Of a stretch of DNA of 64,000 nucleotides, positions 1 to 9,698 are shown piece by piece (position 1 is the first letter of the stretch; each line of letters opens with the position of its first letter). The DNA lies in assembly GCF_008035925.1 (NCBI RefSeq), contig NZ_CP036264.1:3656402-3720401 (forward strand), in the 5' to 3' direction. The translations under genes were made by a program, and so were the position numbers. Origin of the DNA: Stieleria maiorica (GTDB lineage Bacteria > Planctomycetota > Planctomycetia > Pirellulales > Pirellulaceae). Below the pieces are notes generated by a model. That model ran no database searches. It saw only the letters and a program-made list of their open reading frames with translations, and was not told the DNA's origin.

Positions 1-313
1 CCCAAGGTTTGATGTCCAGCTTCAGCCCTTCCTCGTTGATGTAGACGATCAGGTCCAACCCCAGCTCTTTGGCGACATAATTGTCACGGAACTCATACAT
101 CTCCTTGAACTTCCACGTCGTGTCGACGTGCAGCAGTGGGAACGGCGGCTTGGCCGGAGCGAACGCTTTGCGTGCCAGGTGCAGCAACACCGCGGAGTCT
201 TTGCCGACGCTGTAGAGCATCACGGGATTCTGGAATTCTGCGGCCACCTCACGAAAAATATGGATGCTCTCTGCTTCCAGTTGCTTGAGGTGGGTCAGGT
301 TGTAATCCGACAT
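1..313 (-). CDS. cysD: Sulfate adenylyltransferase subunit 2, 3'-truncated by window edge
   Basis: This is the N-terminal 104 residues of CysD, the catalytic subunit that makes adenosine 5'-phosphosulfate from ATP and sulfate for assimilation, normally with the GTPase CysN. The translation begins [16 protein letters not shown] and carries the PP-loop ATP pyrophosphatase motif [17 protein letters not shown], followed by [10 protein letters not shown] and the family block [14 protein letters not shown]. The ATG at 313 was chosen because the conserved N-terminus starts there. The rest of the gene and any cysN lie outside the window. It is transcribed away from purA, so the 314-678 gap must serve both directions. 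Confidence is high from the PP-loop and flanking sequence. Confidence 0.93.
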   Translation of the reverse strand, partial: MSDYNLTHLKQLEAESIHIFREVAAEFQNPVMLYSVGKDSAVLLHLARKAFAPAKPPFPLLHVDTTWKFKEMYEFRDNYVAKELGLDLIVYINEEGLKLDIKPW

Positions 314-678
314 CAGGACGCCGTAAGGGTGGGGAATCTAACTTAAGTGACCGCCAAGGTTCGCTCGGCTAGGGGAGTGAGGGGGAGTATACGTGCCGCG
401 TGCGGATTTTCAGAGTGGGTTTCAGGTTTCAGGTTTCAGGTTTCAGCGACACCCGACATTTTCTCTAGTCCTCGGTTTTCTGTTCTGCCCTCCTCTTTCC
501 GCGGACTCCCAACTCCCAACTCCCAACTCCCAACTCCCCACTCCCCACTGACTCAAAACCTGAAACTCGAAACTCCCCCCTCCCGTTGCCATCCGGGATG
601 CTGGGGCTTAGGCTCTGGGATTCTGCGCCGGGGAACGAGCACCTTCCCGGCCTCATCAATTTTTCCGGAGTGATTCTG
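314..678. other. Divergent intergenic region with heptamer repeats
   Basis: No gene is supported between cysD and purA. The stretch holds two low-complexity blocks: four tandem copies of the heptamer TTCAGGT (421-447) and about six copies of ACTCCCA-like heptamers (504-550). A related arrangement lies at 25728-25797 in the opposite orientation. Promoters for both flanking genes should be here, but I see no convincing -35/-10 pair. Confidence 0.6.
421..447 (+). repeat. Tandem TTCAGGT heptamers, 4 copies
   Basis: Four perfect or near-perfect tandem units of TTCAGGT are directly visible. Their reverse complement (ACCTGAA) occurs again in tandem at about 25781-25796, where it also follows a GAAAATG motif. 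The two sites therefore look like copies of one intergenic element rather than independent slippage. Confidence 0.8.
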
Positions 679-2007
679 GTGTCGGGAACTTGCGTCATTG
701 GTTTGCAGTGGGGTGATGAAGCGAAAGGCAAATTGGTTGATTTGCTGGCTTCACAGTTTGATATGGTCGTCCGCTATCAAGGCGGGGCGAACGCCGGGCA
801 CACGGTGGTCGTCGGCGATCAGGTCTACAAATTGCACCACATCCCCAGCGGTATTCTGCATCGCGGGGTCAGAAACTTGATCACGCCCGGTGTGGTGATC
901 AATCCCGAAACCATGATCGCCGAGATGGATGGGCTGGCCCCCCGAGGTGTCGATTGCAACGAAAACCTGCAAATCAGCGAGCGGGCGCACCTGGTGATGC
1001 CGTGGCACATCGCCGAAGACCGGCAGATCAATGCGACCGCACTGCGCGGCGAGTCGATCGGGACCACCAACCGCGGGATCGGCCCGTGTTATCGCGACAA
1101 GGTCGGGCGCACCCATGCGATCCGCATGACCGACTTGGTGCAGAGTGACCGTGACGAGCGGATCCGGACGGTTGCCGAACAGAAACTGGCGATCTTGCGC
1201 AACATGGGGGCTTCCGAGGAAGAGCTCGAATCGATTGCCGCGGACAAGGTCATCGCCCAGGCCACGCGGTGGGCGAATCGTTTGGAAGGGATGATCGCCG
1301 ACACAACCGACACGTTGCTGGATGCCGCCGAGCAGGACAAGCGGATGTTGTTCGAAGGTGCCCAGGGGGCGTTGTTGGACATCGATCACGGCACCTATCC
1401 GTTCGTCACCAGCAGCAACAGCAGCGGTGTGGGAGTCTGTGCCGGTGCCGGAGTGCCGCCACGTTGGATCAATACGGTGCTGGGCGTCTGCAAGGCCTAC
1501 AGCACGCGTGTCGGCGGCGGTCCTTTCGTGACGGAACTGGAAGACGAGACGGGCGACAAGATTCGAAAGCTGGGCAATGAATTCGGAACGACGACGGGCC
1601 GCCCGCGGCGTTGTGGTTGGTTCGACGCGGTTGCCGTTCGTTACACGGCGCGATTGAGCGGCGTGACGCGGTTGGCATTGATGATGATGGACGTGCTGGC
1701 GCATCTGGACGAGCTGAAGATTTGCGTCGCCTATGAGCTGGACGGCCAGCGGATCACACGTTTTCCCGGGCACGCCGATCAGCTGCGGCGCTGCAAGCCG
1801 ATTTACGAAACCATTCCGGGATGGAAACAGCCGGTCGATGACGTCCGCCGCGAAGAGGATTTTCCCGAGGGGGCGCTGGCCTATGTGCGCCGGATCGAAG
1901 CCCTGGTCGGAATCCCCGTCGGCGTGCTGTCGGTCGGACCGGACCGTGCCCAAACCATTTTCACGAAGCAATCCGACGAGTTGAATTTGCAGCCGGTCGG
2001 AGCGTGA
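679..2007 (+). CDS. purA: Adenylosuccinate synthetase
   Basis: PurA catalyses the GTP-dependent joining of IMP and aspartate, the first committed step to AMP. The 442-residue product opens with the phosphate loop [11 protein letters not shown] (family consensus GDEGKGK) and then [12 protein letters not shown] with the catalytic His. Further on it has the effector and IMP-binding segments [16 protein letters not shown] and GPDRAQTIF. The frame is open from further upstream, but GTG 679 has GGAG at 667-670 with 8 nt spacing and places the conserved strand directly at the N-terminus, so I prefer it; GTG 670 is the alternative. uppS follows after 7 nt, suggesting an operon with uppS and cdsA. A long antisense frame over this gene is a shadow. 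Confidence 0.96.
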   Translation: MSGTCVIGLQWGDEAKGKLVDLLASQFDMVVRYQGGANAGHTVVVGDQVYKLHHIPSGILHRGVRNLITPGVVINPETMIAEMDGLAPRGVDCNENLQISERAHLVMPWHIAEDRQINATALRGESIGTTNRGIGPCYRDKVGRTHAIRMTDLVQSDRDERIRTVAEQKLAILRNMGASEEELESIAADKVIAQATRWANRLEGMIADTTDTLLDAAEQDKRMLFEGAQGALLDIDHGTYPFVTSSNSSGVGVCAGAGVPPRWINTVLGVCKAYSTRVGGGPFVTELEDETGDKIRKLGNEFGTTTGRPRRCGWFDAVAVRYTARLSGVTRLALMMMDVLAHLDELKICVAYELDGQRITRFPGHADQLRRCKPIYETIPGWKQPVDDVRREEDFPEGALAYVRRIEALVGIPVGVLSVGPDRAQTIFTKQSDELNLQPVGA

Positions 2008-2014
2008 GCGATCG

Positions 2015-2824
2015 ATGAACGCAGAGAGTCCCGACTCAATATCCATGCACGGCAAGGTCGACGGTGCCGCGGAACCGGCGGCAGGAAACGACCGTTTGCC
2101 GGATCATGTGGCGATCATCATGGACGGCAACGGACGCTGGGCCCAGTCGCGCGGCTTGCCGCGAATCGAAGGGCACCGTCGCGGCGTCGACTCGGTCAGG
2201 ATGGTCAGCGAGACCTGCACAGAACTCGGGATCGAAGCGGTCACCTTGTACTGTCTTTCCAGCGAAAACTGGAAACGCCCCAAGGCGGAGCTCGACTTCC
2301 TGATGCAGTTGCTGGAGCGGTACCTGGTTGAGGAACGCGACTTGATCATGAAGCAGGGCTTGCGGCTGAAGGTGATCGGGCGTCGGGATCGATTGCCCGC
2401 CAGCGTCTTGGAGGAGATGGACAAGACGATCGAGGTGTCGGCGGACAACCCGGGCACGCAGTTGGTTTTGGCGATCGATTACGGCGGGCGCGATGAGATC
2501 GCGATGGCGGCGCGATCGATCTGCAGCGACGTGCAAGCCGGGCGGTTGGAGATGGATTCGATCGACGAGGAAACGATCAGCCGCCGGCTGTACACGGCAG
2601 GTTTGCCGGACGTCGATTTGATGATCCGCACGGGAGGCGAAATGCGGGTCAGCAACTTTTTGTTGTGGCAGCTCAGCTATGCCGAACTGTGGGTCACGCA
2701 AACGTGCTGGCCGGATTTCAGTCGCGAGGAGTTCAACGCGGCACTGGAGAGTTTTGCTTCCAGGGATCGGCGGTTCGGAGGGCTCTCCGGCCAGCCGGTC
2801 CAATCAACGTTCGGTGAGACTTGA
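2015..2824 (+). CDS. uppS: Isoprenyl transferase (undecaprenyl diphosphate synthase)
   Basis: This cis-prenyltransferase condenses isopentenyl diphosphate onto farnesyl diphosphate to make the C55 lipid carrier for peptidoglycan and surface polysaccharides. The 269-residue protein has the catalytic motif HVAIIMDGNGRWA at about residues 30-42, LYCLSSENWKRP, and the C-terminal signature RTGGEMRVSNFLLWQ with SYAELWVT. About 28 residues precede the conserved core, so a later ATG at 2045 is possible. The stop overlaps the ATG of cdsA, so the two are probably translationally coupled and supply envelope lipid precursors together. Confidence 0.95.
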   Translation: MNAESPDSISMHGKVDGAAEPAAGNDRLPDHVAIIMDGNGRWAQSRGLPRIEGHRRGVDSVRMVSETCTELGIEAVTLYCLSSENWKRPKAELDFLMQLLERYLVEERDLIMKQGLRLKVIGRRDRLPASVLEEMDKTIEVSADNPGTQLVLAIDYGGRDEIAMAARSICSDVQAGRLEMDSIDEETISRRLYTAGLPDVDLMIRTGGEMRVSNFLLWQLSYAELWVTQTCWPDFSREEFNAALESFASRDRRFGGLSGQPVQSTFGET

Positions 2825-3867
2825 TGTTGCGTGATCGTTTGAGAACCAGCGCGATCTTGATTGCCGTCGTTCTCGCCTTGTTGTCGCTCGACTATTTCGT
2901 CCGTGTTCCCGGAGCCGATGGCGTTTGGTTGCTGCCGTTGTTGCTGTTCTTTGCGATCGGCACGGCGTGGGAAATCGCGGTGATGTCGCGCGCCGGCACC
3001 CAACCGATTCGGTTGGGTGTGGCGGTGGTCGGCGCCACCTTGGTCGCTTCGTCCGCGGCGGTCCCGTTTCTGTGGGCGGTCGGTGGCAGTGTTTATCCGC
3101 AAGACTGTCCCGTCGGCCGATTGGGCTGGGTCGTGTTGGCCGTGGCCGCGGCGATTTTTTTGAGTTTGATTGCCGAGATGCGAGATTACGGAACATCGGC
3201 CGAAACTTCAGCGGGGGCGGCGCCGGGGCAAGCCGTGCGGCGAACCTCGATGGCAGTGTTCGTCTCGGTGTATGTCGGAGTGCCGATGGCGATGCTGATC
3301 GCGCTTCGCGGGCTGCACGCCGAAACGACCGCCGGGCGGTTCGGACTGGCCGCACTGATCACGACGATCCTGGTCACCAAAGTGGCCGACGCGGGGGCGT
3401 ATTTTTCGGGCCGGGCACTCGGCCGACACAAATTGATCCCGCGGCTGTCGCCGGGGAAAACCGTCGAAGGCGCGATCGGCGGCATTTTGGCGTCCACGGT
3501 GGTCGCCTATTTGGCGCTGGCGTTCCTGTTTCCGGAATTGTTGGAAACCTCCGCATCACAGGCCGGTGCGGGGGCCGCCGGCGGATCGGCAGACGTTACG
3601 ACGGCGACGAGTGAAACGGTCGTCAAAACTGGATTATCCGCACTTTTGGCGAAACCTTGGATCGGAGCACTCGTGCTGGGGCCGGTGCTGGCGGTCTGCG
3701 GCATGCTCGGCGACTTGGCCGAATCCTTGTTTAAGCGGGATTTGGGGGTCAAGGACAGCGGCAACCTGCTCCCCGGGTTGGGGGGTGTTTGGGACGTCAC
3801 GGACTCCCTGGTCGCCTCCAGTGTGCCGGCATTTTTCTGCTTCGCCACGGGAGTTGGTGGCCCATAA
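2824..3867 (+). CDS. cdsA: Phosphatidate cytidylyltransferase
   Basis: CdsA makes CDP-diacylglycerol from phosphatidic acid and CTP at the membrane. The 347-residue protein has several hydrophobic segments (first at about 10-50) and the C-terminal family signature. Visible are KVADAGAYFSGRALGRHK, RLSPGKTVEGAIGGI and, at the end, SLFKRDLGVKDSGNLLPG. The segment that follows reads LGGVWDVTDS where the classical signature has HGGxxDRxD, so the His and Arg are replaced while the Asp residues remain. An alanine/glycine-rich insert lies at about 240-265. The ATG overlaps the uppS stop; an earlier TTG at 2821 is less likely. Confidence 0.92.
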   Translation: MLRDRLRTSAILIAVVLALLSLDYFVRVPGADGVWLLPLLLFFAIGTAWEIAVMSRAGTQPIRLGVAVVGATLVASSAAVPFLWAVGGSVYPQDCPVGRLGWVVLAVAAAIFLSLIAEMRDYGTSAETSAGAAPGQAVRRTSMAVFVSVYVGVPMAMLIALRGLHAETTAGRFGLAALITTILVTKVADAGAYFSGRALGRHKLIPRLSPGKTVEGAIGGILASTVVAYLALAFLFPELLETSASQAGAGAAGGSADVTTATSETVVKTGLSALLAKPWIGALVLGPVLAVCGMLGDLAESLFKRDLGVKDSGNLLPGLGGVWDVTDSLVASSVPAFFCFATGVGGP

Positions 3868-3997
3868 TGCGGTGTCTTCCTGCGGCGAAGTCGATACGAT
3901 TGATTGAATCTTCCTTGATCCCGGACGCGAGTCCGCCGGCTGGTATTGCCGGGGGGGATCATTCCAAAAATCTGGCCGAGGGGTCGGCCAATTCCGA

Positions 3998-5047
3998 ATG
4001 ACTGAAGCCACATTAACGGTCAGTGCGCCCGACGAGTTGTTGCAGCTTTTCGGCCCGAGAGATCAGCATTTACGAAAGCTGCGGCAGTTGTTCGATGTCA
4101 CGATCACGCATCGAAACGGTCGCGTGAGGATCGCGGGCGAGGACGAAGGCGTCTCCGGGGCGATGCGGACGCTGGAAAAGCTGTTGCACCAAGTCCAAAA
4201 ACAGGGGGCGATCGGCGGCGAGGACGTCGAAACGGCGGCGGTCGAGGAGGGGGCCAGCGTGGAGGCGAAGGCCAAATTGAAGGTGTCCGGCGGGGAGGAC
4301 ATCGCCATTCAGCACGCCGGACGACGCATCCGCCCGCGGACCGAGGGGCAGGCGAAGTACGTCGATGCGATCCGCGAGTTCGATTTGACGTTTGCGACCG
4401 GGCCGGCCGGCTGCGGAAAAACGTATTTGGCAGTGGCGACGGCCGTCGAGGCTCTCAAGGCGGGCCAGATTCGCAAGATCGTGCTCGTCCGGCCCGCCGT
4501 CGAAGCCGGCGAGAGTCTGGGGTTTCTGCCCGGCGATTTACGCGCGAAACTGAACCCTTATCTGCGCCCATTGTTGGACGCGCTCGGTGAAATGGTTGAC
4601 TATGACCAGGCGCGTGAGTTAATGGAGCAGGAGGTCATTGAAGTGATTCCATTGGCATACATGCGTGGGCGGACGCTCAACGATGCCTTCATCATTTTGG
4701 ATGAAGCGCAAAACACGACGATCGCCCAGATGAAAATGTTTCTCACGCGGATGGGGGAACGCAGCAAGATGGTGGTCAGCGGCGACGCGACGCAGCTGGA
4801 CCTGCCCCGCGGGGTGACCAGCGGACTGAAAGACGCGATCCGTCGACTGCATCGGATCAAGGCGATCGGCATGATTCGATTGACCGGCGAGGACATCGTG
4901 CGGCACCGCTTGGTGCAACGAATCGTCGAGGCCTATGAAGAGACCGAGAACACCGGCGCCACGCCACGTTCGCGGCGCGGGGGCGTCCGTGTGATCGGGG
5001 GGGATTTGTCGGGGCGAAGCGGTGGCGAGGAAACATTGGATCGATAG
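3998..5047 (+). CDS. phoH: PhoH-like ATPase (YbeZ family)
   Basis: This cytoplasmic ATPase belongs to the PhoH/YbeZ family, which is linked to RNA handling and usually encoded beside YbeY. In the 349 residues the N-terminal part (about 10-70) resembles the KH-like region of the family. Then come Walker A GPAGCGKTYLAVATAV, the block VRPAVEAGESLGFLPG, Walker B-like AFIILDEAQNTT and the sensor MVVSGDATQLDLP. It starts the phoH-pgpH-ybeY-corC run, an order widely conserved in bacteria. 130 nt separate it from cdsA. Confidence 0.94.
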   Translation: MTEATLTVSAPDELLQLFGPRDQHLRKLRQLFDVTITHRNGRVRIAGEDEGVSGAMRTLEKLLHQVQKQGAIGGEDVETAAVEEGASVEAKAKLKVSGGEDIAIQHAGRRIRPRTEGQAKYVDAIREFDLTFATGPAGCGKTYLAVATAVEALKAGQIRKIVLVRPAVEAGESLGFLPGDLRAKLNPYLRPLLDALGEMVDYDQARELMEQEVIEVIPLAYMRGRTLNDAFIILDEAQNTTIAQMKMFLTRMGERSKMVVSGDATQLDLPRGVTSGLKDAIRRLHRIKAIGMIRLTGEDIVRHRLVQRIVEAYEETENTGATPRSRRGGVRVIGGDLSGRSGGEETLDR

Positions 5048-5078
5048 GGGCCCACCCTGAGGAATCGGATCCGCTGAG

Positions 5079-7457
5079 ATGAACGGCCAAAGCAAGACTC
5101 GAACGCGTCAGGAGCGCATTGAATCGCTTGGGATTCCCAAGCCGAAGATGGTTCAATGGTGGATCGACAGTGACAAAGCGGATTGGGCCGTCCGAATTCT
5201 GATCGGGCTTTCCGCGGCGGCCGCGTTGCTGGTGGTGTGCAAAACCTGGGAGCCCCGCTTCGCCTATCGCACCGGCATGATCCCCGAACGCGACATCATC
5301 GCCCGCGTCAATTTCGAGGTCGAGAACCAGATCGAGACCGAGGCGTTGCGGTTGCAGAAGGTGCGTGAAGTTCCGGTGTACTATCGGAATTGGAAAGCGC
5401 CGTTGGAACAGTTGCGGGCGCGGTTGAAGAACCGATTGTTCGTCATCTTGGACGCCCAGTCGCTGAAGGAAATGAACGACGAAGAGCGCAAGGCGTTCGA
5501 GGAGTTTGTGTCGTTGGCGACCGTGACGCCGGAATCGGCGACCGCGGATCAACCGTCGGCCGATCAGCAGTTCGGCGCGATGAAGGCGGTCTTTGCAAAC
5601 GATCCGGAGTTGGAAAAACTGGACACCGCGATCAAGAACTTGCAAAAGGACGTGTTCGACAACGGATTGCTGCAGGCGATCAAGCACCAAGCCGAACAGG
5701 GCAGCCAGCGATTCATCCGCGTCTACTCGACCGAACCGTCCGATGCCGTGGAAGTGACCGTCGATGACGTTCAAATCGCATTGATGAAACCCAAGGTGGA
5801 ATCGATGCTGGCCGAGGAGTTTCGGTCGATGTTCGGTAGTCAGGTGGAAACTGATCAGCATCGCCTGGTCGCGCAGTTGGTCAGCAATTGGATCGACGCT
5901 CGGTTGCCGGAATATGAAACGCTGTCGTATGACGACGAGGCCAGCGGCAAGGCGCGAGCGGAGATCGCCGCCAGCGTTCCGCCGGTGATGAAAAAGTTTT
6001 ATGCCGGGCAATCCGAATTGGCCGACGCCGGCGAACCGCTGGATGAAAACGAGCTCCGGCTGTTGCAGATGGAGCACCGCGAGTGGACCAATTATCGCGG
6101 CGCGATCGACCGGGTCGCGCGCGTGGCTGCTTACGGCGGCATGATCGCGGCACTTTATCTGCTGTGCGGTTCCTACATCCTGTTTGTCGACGATCGCTCG
6201 CTGGTGTTCGACCGAGTCAAGCTTTCCAAGTTGCTGTTCTTGTTTGTTTGCACGATCGGAATCAGCTACTGGGTCGCCAGCGACAAGTACCGGAGCGAAC
6301 TGGCGCCCTTGGTGATCGCATCGATCATCACGGCGATCGTGTACGGCCGAGATTTATCGCTGTTGCTGATGTCGGCGGCGATCATCAGCGTGACCCTGTT
6401 CTTGCACGAGAGCCTGGGGCATCTGGTGATGCTGGCCGCGGCGGTCACCACGTCGACGCTTCTGACCGGCCGGGTTCGGACGCAAGGGCATCTGCTGTTT
6501 GTCGGCGGCGTTGCCGCGGCGGTCACGTTCTTGACGGTGGTCGGGGTGGGCATCGTCACCGGCGACACGACGACGATTCCGACCGGCGTGGAACGGTCGG
6601 CGCCGACGACGGTCACGTTCCTGGAGGTGCTTGCCGGTCTGGCCCAAGAAGGGCTGCGTGCGGGTGCCTTCATCGTGATTTCGGCCGCGGCATTGACCCC
6701 GATGTTGCCGTTAATCGAAAAGGCCTTCGGTGTCCAAACCGACCTGAGCCTGTTGAGTTTGAGCGATGCCAGCCACCCGTTGCTGCGTCGATTGGCACAG
6801 CGCGCCCCCGGGACGTACAACCACAGCATCAACGTGGCGTCGATCGCCGAGGCGGCGGCCGATGCGATCGGAGCCAACGGATTGCTGGTCCGCGTCGGTG
6901 CCTATTTCCACGACATCGGCAAGATGTTCAAACCGGAATACTTCATCGAGAACCAAAGCGGGGTCAACCAACACGATTCCTTGCAGCCGGCGATGAGCAC
7001 GCTGGTGATCATCGCCCACGTCAAAGACGGCGCGGATCTGGCACGCAACCACCATCTGCCGCAGCCCTTGATCGACTTGATCATGCAGCACCACGGCACG
7101 ACGCTGGTCGAATACTTTTTCAATGAAGCTGCCAAACGCAGCGAAGATAATCCGAACGAAAAAGAAGTCAGCGACAAGGATTTCCGTTATCCTGGACCGA
7201 AGCCCCAAACGCTTGAAGCGGCCGTGATGATGTTGGCAGATACCGTCGAAAGTGCCAGTCGAACCCTGGTCGATCCGACGCCGGCGCGAATTCAGAGCTT
7301 GGTCGATCAGATCGCGCAAAAGAAAATGGCGGATGGTCAATTCGACGAGTGCGGATTGACGTTCCGGCAATTAAATCTGGTCCGCAAGAGTTTGGTGAAG
7401 TCCCTTACCGCTATCTATCACGCACGTGTCAAATACCCCAGCCAACAGCCAGCCTGA
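5079..7457 (+). CDS. pgpH: 7TM-HD phosphohydrolase, PgpH-like
   Basis: The 792-residue membrane protein belongs to the 7TMR-HD family; characterised members hydrolyse cyclic di-AMP. It has one N-terminal membrane helix (about 35-55) and a charged extracytoplasmic 7TMR-HDED region (about 60-335). A bundle of hydrophobic helices follows (about 345-545), then a cytoplasmic HD domain. The HD metal ligands are visible as YNHSINVASIAEAAA, GAYFHDIGKM, IIAHVKDG and IMQHHGTTLVEYFF. Its position between phoH and ybeY matches the usual context (YqfF in Firmicutes). The substrate is inferred from the family, and I see no cyclic di-AMP synthase in the window. Confidence 0.9.
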   Translation: MNGQSKTRTRQERIESLGIPKPKMVQWWIDSDKADWAVRILIGLSAAAALLVVCKTWEPRFAYRTGMIPERDIIARVNFEVENQIETEALRLQKVREVPVYYRNWKAPLEQLRARLKNRLFVILDAQSLKEMNDEERKAFEEFVSLATVTPESATADQPSADQQFGAMKAVFANDPELEKLDTAIKNLQKDVFDNGLLQAIKHQAEQGSQRFIRVYSTEPSDAVEVTVDDVQIALMKPKVESMLAEEFRSMFGSQVETDQHRLVAQLVSNWIDARLPEYETLSYDDEASGKARAEIAASVPPVMKKFYAGQSELADAGEPLDENELRLLQMEHREWTNYRGAIDRVARVAAYGGMIAALYLLCGSYILFVDDRSLVFDRVKLSKLLFLFVCTIGISYWVASDKYRSELAPLVIASIITAIVYGRDLSLLLMSAAIISVTLFLHESLGHLVMLAAAVTTSTLLTGRVRTQGHLLFVGGVAAAVTFLTVVGVGIVTGDTTTIPTGVERSAPTTVTFLEVLAGLAQEGLRAGAFIVISAAALTPMLPLIEKAFGVQTDLSLLSLSDASHPLLRRLAQRAPGTYNHSINVASIAEAAADAIGANGLLVRVGAYFHDIGKMFKPEYFIENQSGVNQHDSLQPAMSTLVIIAHVKDGADLARNHHLPQPLIDLIMQHHGTTLVEYFFNEAAKRSEDNPNEKEVSDKDFRYPGPKPQTLEAAVMMLADTVESASRTLVDPTPARIQSLVDQIAQKKMADGQFDECGLTFRQLNLVRKSLVKSLTAIYHARVKYPSQQPA

Positions 7458-7561
7458 AACGGAAGCGGTTTGTCCGCCGGCGGCCCCCGAAAGCGAGGAT
7501 CCTGAGCCTACAGGAGAAATCGCAAACGAAACTTCACCCGGTCACAACGGCAGTGACGGCC

Positions 7562-7591
7562 CAGACTGTGACATCCCAGACTGTGACATCC
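7562..7591 (+). repeat. 15-bp direct duplication upstream of ybeY
   Basis: The 15-mer CAGACTGTGACATCC occurs twice in tandem just before the preferred ybeY start. It keeps the upstream reading frame open (PDCDI repeated), which is why a longer ybeY frame appears to reach back into pgpH. Confidence 0.85.
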
Positions 7592-7611
7592 CAGACAGGG
7601 GGAATGGCGTC

Positions 7612-8100
7612 GTGGTGGATCTCCTGTGGGATGACAGCGTTTCGGACTGGCAGGGACGGCTGGGGCTGACCGACGCCCGGATCGAACAAGCGGTTCAAGC
7701 CGCCGCGGCGTTGCGCGGGTTCGATCGCGGACACATCGGCGTGCGGATCACCGACGACCCGACGATCCACGCGATCAATGTCCGGCACCTGTCGCATGAC
7801 TACCCGACCGACGTGATCAGTTTTCCATACTCGGATTCCCCGGATCGCATCGAAGGCGAATTGGTCGCCAGTGTCGAAACGGCCCGGCAGAACGCCGCGG
7901 ACGTGGGCTGGCCGACGGGCAACGAGGTGTTGCTGTACGTGATCCACGGCGTGTTGCACATCGGCGGGATGGAGGACCACCGGGCCGAAGATCGTGCGCT
8001 CATGCGGCAAGCCGAACGGCAGGCCTTGCAGCGATTAGGAATTGCGGTGCCGGATCAGGAAGCCGGCCGTGACCGACAGGGAGGCAGTGCTGATGGATAA
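7612..8100 (+). CDS. ybeY: Endoribonuclease YbeY (rRNA maturation factor)
   Basis: YbeY is a metal-dependent endoribonuclease that acts in 16S rRNA 3' maturation and ribosome quality control. The metal site is HGVLHIGGMEDH, matching the family HGxLHxxGxxDH pattern, and TDVISFPY is also typical. GTG 7612 gives a 162-residue protein, the usual family length, and has a GGGGGA Shine-Dalgarno 8 nt upstream. The same frame stays open back to a GTG at 7426, which would overlap pgpH and add 62 low-complexity residues, so the start is not certain. It overlaps corC by 8 nt. Confidence 0.9.
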   Translation: MVDLLWDDSVSDWQGRLGLTDARIEQAVQAAAALRGFDRGHIGVRITDDPTIHAINVRHLSHDYPTDVISFPYSDSPDRIEGELVASVETARQNAADVGWPTGNEVLLYVIHGVLHIGGMEDHRAEDRALMRQAERQALQRLGIAVPDQEAGRDRQGGSADG

Positions 8101-9400
8101 CGTGTGGCCCCACCTGATGGTCTCGGCGGCCGGTTTTTTGCTCAGCAGCATCGGCGGATTGGGCGCGGAATTGCTGGACTGTTTTGCCGGGCGATCGCTG
8201 GAAGCGTTTTGCCGGGTCAAGAAGCGTCGTGAGCGATTCGTATCGGTGTTGGAACACCAGGACGCCGCGATTCGCAGCAGCGAGTACCTGCGGATGATCG
8301 GCACCGTGTTGTTCTTGATCGCGGGAACGGCTGCATTGATCATTTCCAAGCAGGGCAGTGGTTCGCTGGCGCTTGCCGACCTGCTCGGCCCGCTGCTGGC
8401 GTGGGTCGTGTTGGCGACGATCTCGATGATGTTCGTCCACGCCTGGTTGCCGGCCGCGGTCACCCGATTCGCTTCGGCCCCGGTGCTGTATCACACCTGG
8501 CCCTTCTGGCGTTCGCTGACGTCGGTAATGAACCCGTTTTCGATACCCGGCGAAGTGATCGCGGCGCTGACTCGCCGGCTGTCCGGGCAGGACGAGAACG
8601 AAGATGAATCCGAAGAATTGTTGGAGGATGAAATCCGAACGATCATCGCCGCGGGAACCAACAAAGGCATCTTCGGCCCCGGCATTCGCGAGATGATTCA
8701 AAACGTGATGGACCTGGGCGACGATACGGTCGGCCACATCATGACGGTGCGGGGGGACATCGACGCGGTGGAGCTGGGCGACACCTGGCCGGCGGTGATG
8801 CAGCAGGTGATCGATTCCGGCCGCACCCGGTTGCCGGTTTACGACGGGAACTTGGACAAGGTGGTCGGCGTGTTGTACGTGAAGGATCTGCTGCCGGAGA
8901 TTTCGGACGGAAACCTGCCGGCACGCTCCCTGGGGGAGATCATGCGCCACGCCTGGACCGTTCCGGTCGATCGCAGCGTCGAATCCTTGTTGCGCGAGTT
9001 TCTGCATAGCCGTTCGCACATGGCGATCGTCCTGGATGAATTCCAGCAGACCGCCGGCGTGGTGACGATCGAGGATGCGTTGGAGGAGATCGTGGGCGAA
9101 ATCGTCGACGAATCCGACGAAGACGAAGAAACTCGCTTCGAGATCGTCGATGACTCAACGGTGATCGTCAGTGGTCGGGTGATGATCGACGACCTGAACG
9201 ACCGGTTGCACTGGGCGCTCCCCGAAAGTGACGACTATGAAACGATCGCGGGGTTGGTGCTGAGCAACCTGGGAGAAATCCCCGAGGCCGGCGCCACGTT
9301 CACGATCGGCGATGCCGCTTTTGAGGTGCTTCAAGCGACCCGCCAGAAGATCGAAATGATGGAGGTGCGTTACGCCCCCGGACAGCGTGTCGCGGTTTAA
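8093..9400 (+). CDS. CNNM/CBS-domain membrane transporter (CorC/HlyC family)
   Basis: This 435-residue protein has a CNNM (DUF21)-type membrane region (hydrophobic segments within about 1-140), a CBS pair (about 215-345; VGHIMTVRGDIDAVELGD and LPVYDGNLDKVVGVLYV) and a C-terminal CorC_HlyC domain (about 355-435, beginning after EEIVGEIVDE). The family is tied to magnesium or cobalt efflux and is often annotated as hemolysin. ATG 8093 has AGGGAGG at 8078-8084 with 8 nt spacing and overlaps the end of ybeY. Its substrate cannot be read from the sequence. Confidence 0.88.
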   Translation: MDNVWPHLMVSAAGFLLSSIGGLGAELLDCFAGRSLEAFCRVKKRRERFVSVLEHQDAAIRSSEYLRMIGTVLFLIAGTAALIISKQGSGSLALADLLGPLLAWVVLATISMMFVHAWLPAAVTRFASAPVLYHTWPFWRSLTSVMNPFSIPGEVIAALTRRLSGQDENEDESEELLEDEIRTIIAAGTNKGIFGPGIREMIQNVMDLGDDTVGHIMTVRGDIDAVELGDTWPAVMQQVIDSGRTRLPVYDGNLDKVVGVLYVKDLLPEISDGNLPARSLGEIMRHAWTVPVDRSVESLLREFLHSRSHMAIVLDEFQQTAGVVTIEDALEEIVGEIVDESDEDEETRFEIVDDSTVIVSGRVMIDDLNDRLHWALPESDDYETIAGLVLSNLGEIPEAGATFTIGDAAFEVLQATRQKIEMMEVRYAPGQRVAV

Positions 9401-9698
9401 CCGCACGGAAACCCCCGATTTGCAAGCCAAAACGGTGCCCATGGGAGCGTTTCTGGTCCAAAATGCCTGATTCAACACTCTCGGTCATTACGTTTTGATG
9501 GCCGAATTATAGAATTTGACGAAGTTTCCGAATTGGAACACTCGATACAACCCCTACAGTCCGCTCCGGGCCGTTAAAACTTTAGACCCGGCAACGGAAC
9601 ACCGCGGTGAGAGCGCGGTGGAAACCGCGGCCACGCCGCCCAAAGAACTCGGCCACGCCGCCAAGAGATTTCGGCCAGGCCATCAGAAGACGCGAAAG
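9401..9698. other. Intergenic region before korA
   Basis: No gene is supported. The korA frame stays open back to 9516, but that part codes for low-complexity sequence not typical of the family. GCGGTG and GGCCACGCCGCC motifs recur at 9603-9665 and could form secondary structure. No clear promoter or terminator was recognised. Confidence 0.5.

Noticed and set aside
751-2055. 434-codon antisense frame over purA
   Set aside because: It is a shadow of a highly conserved gene in a high-GC genome; no family resemblance.
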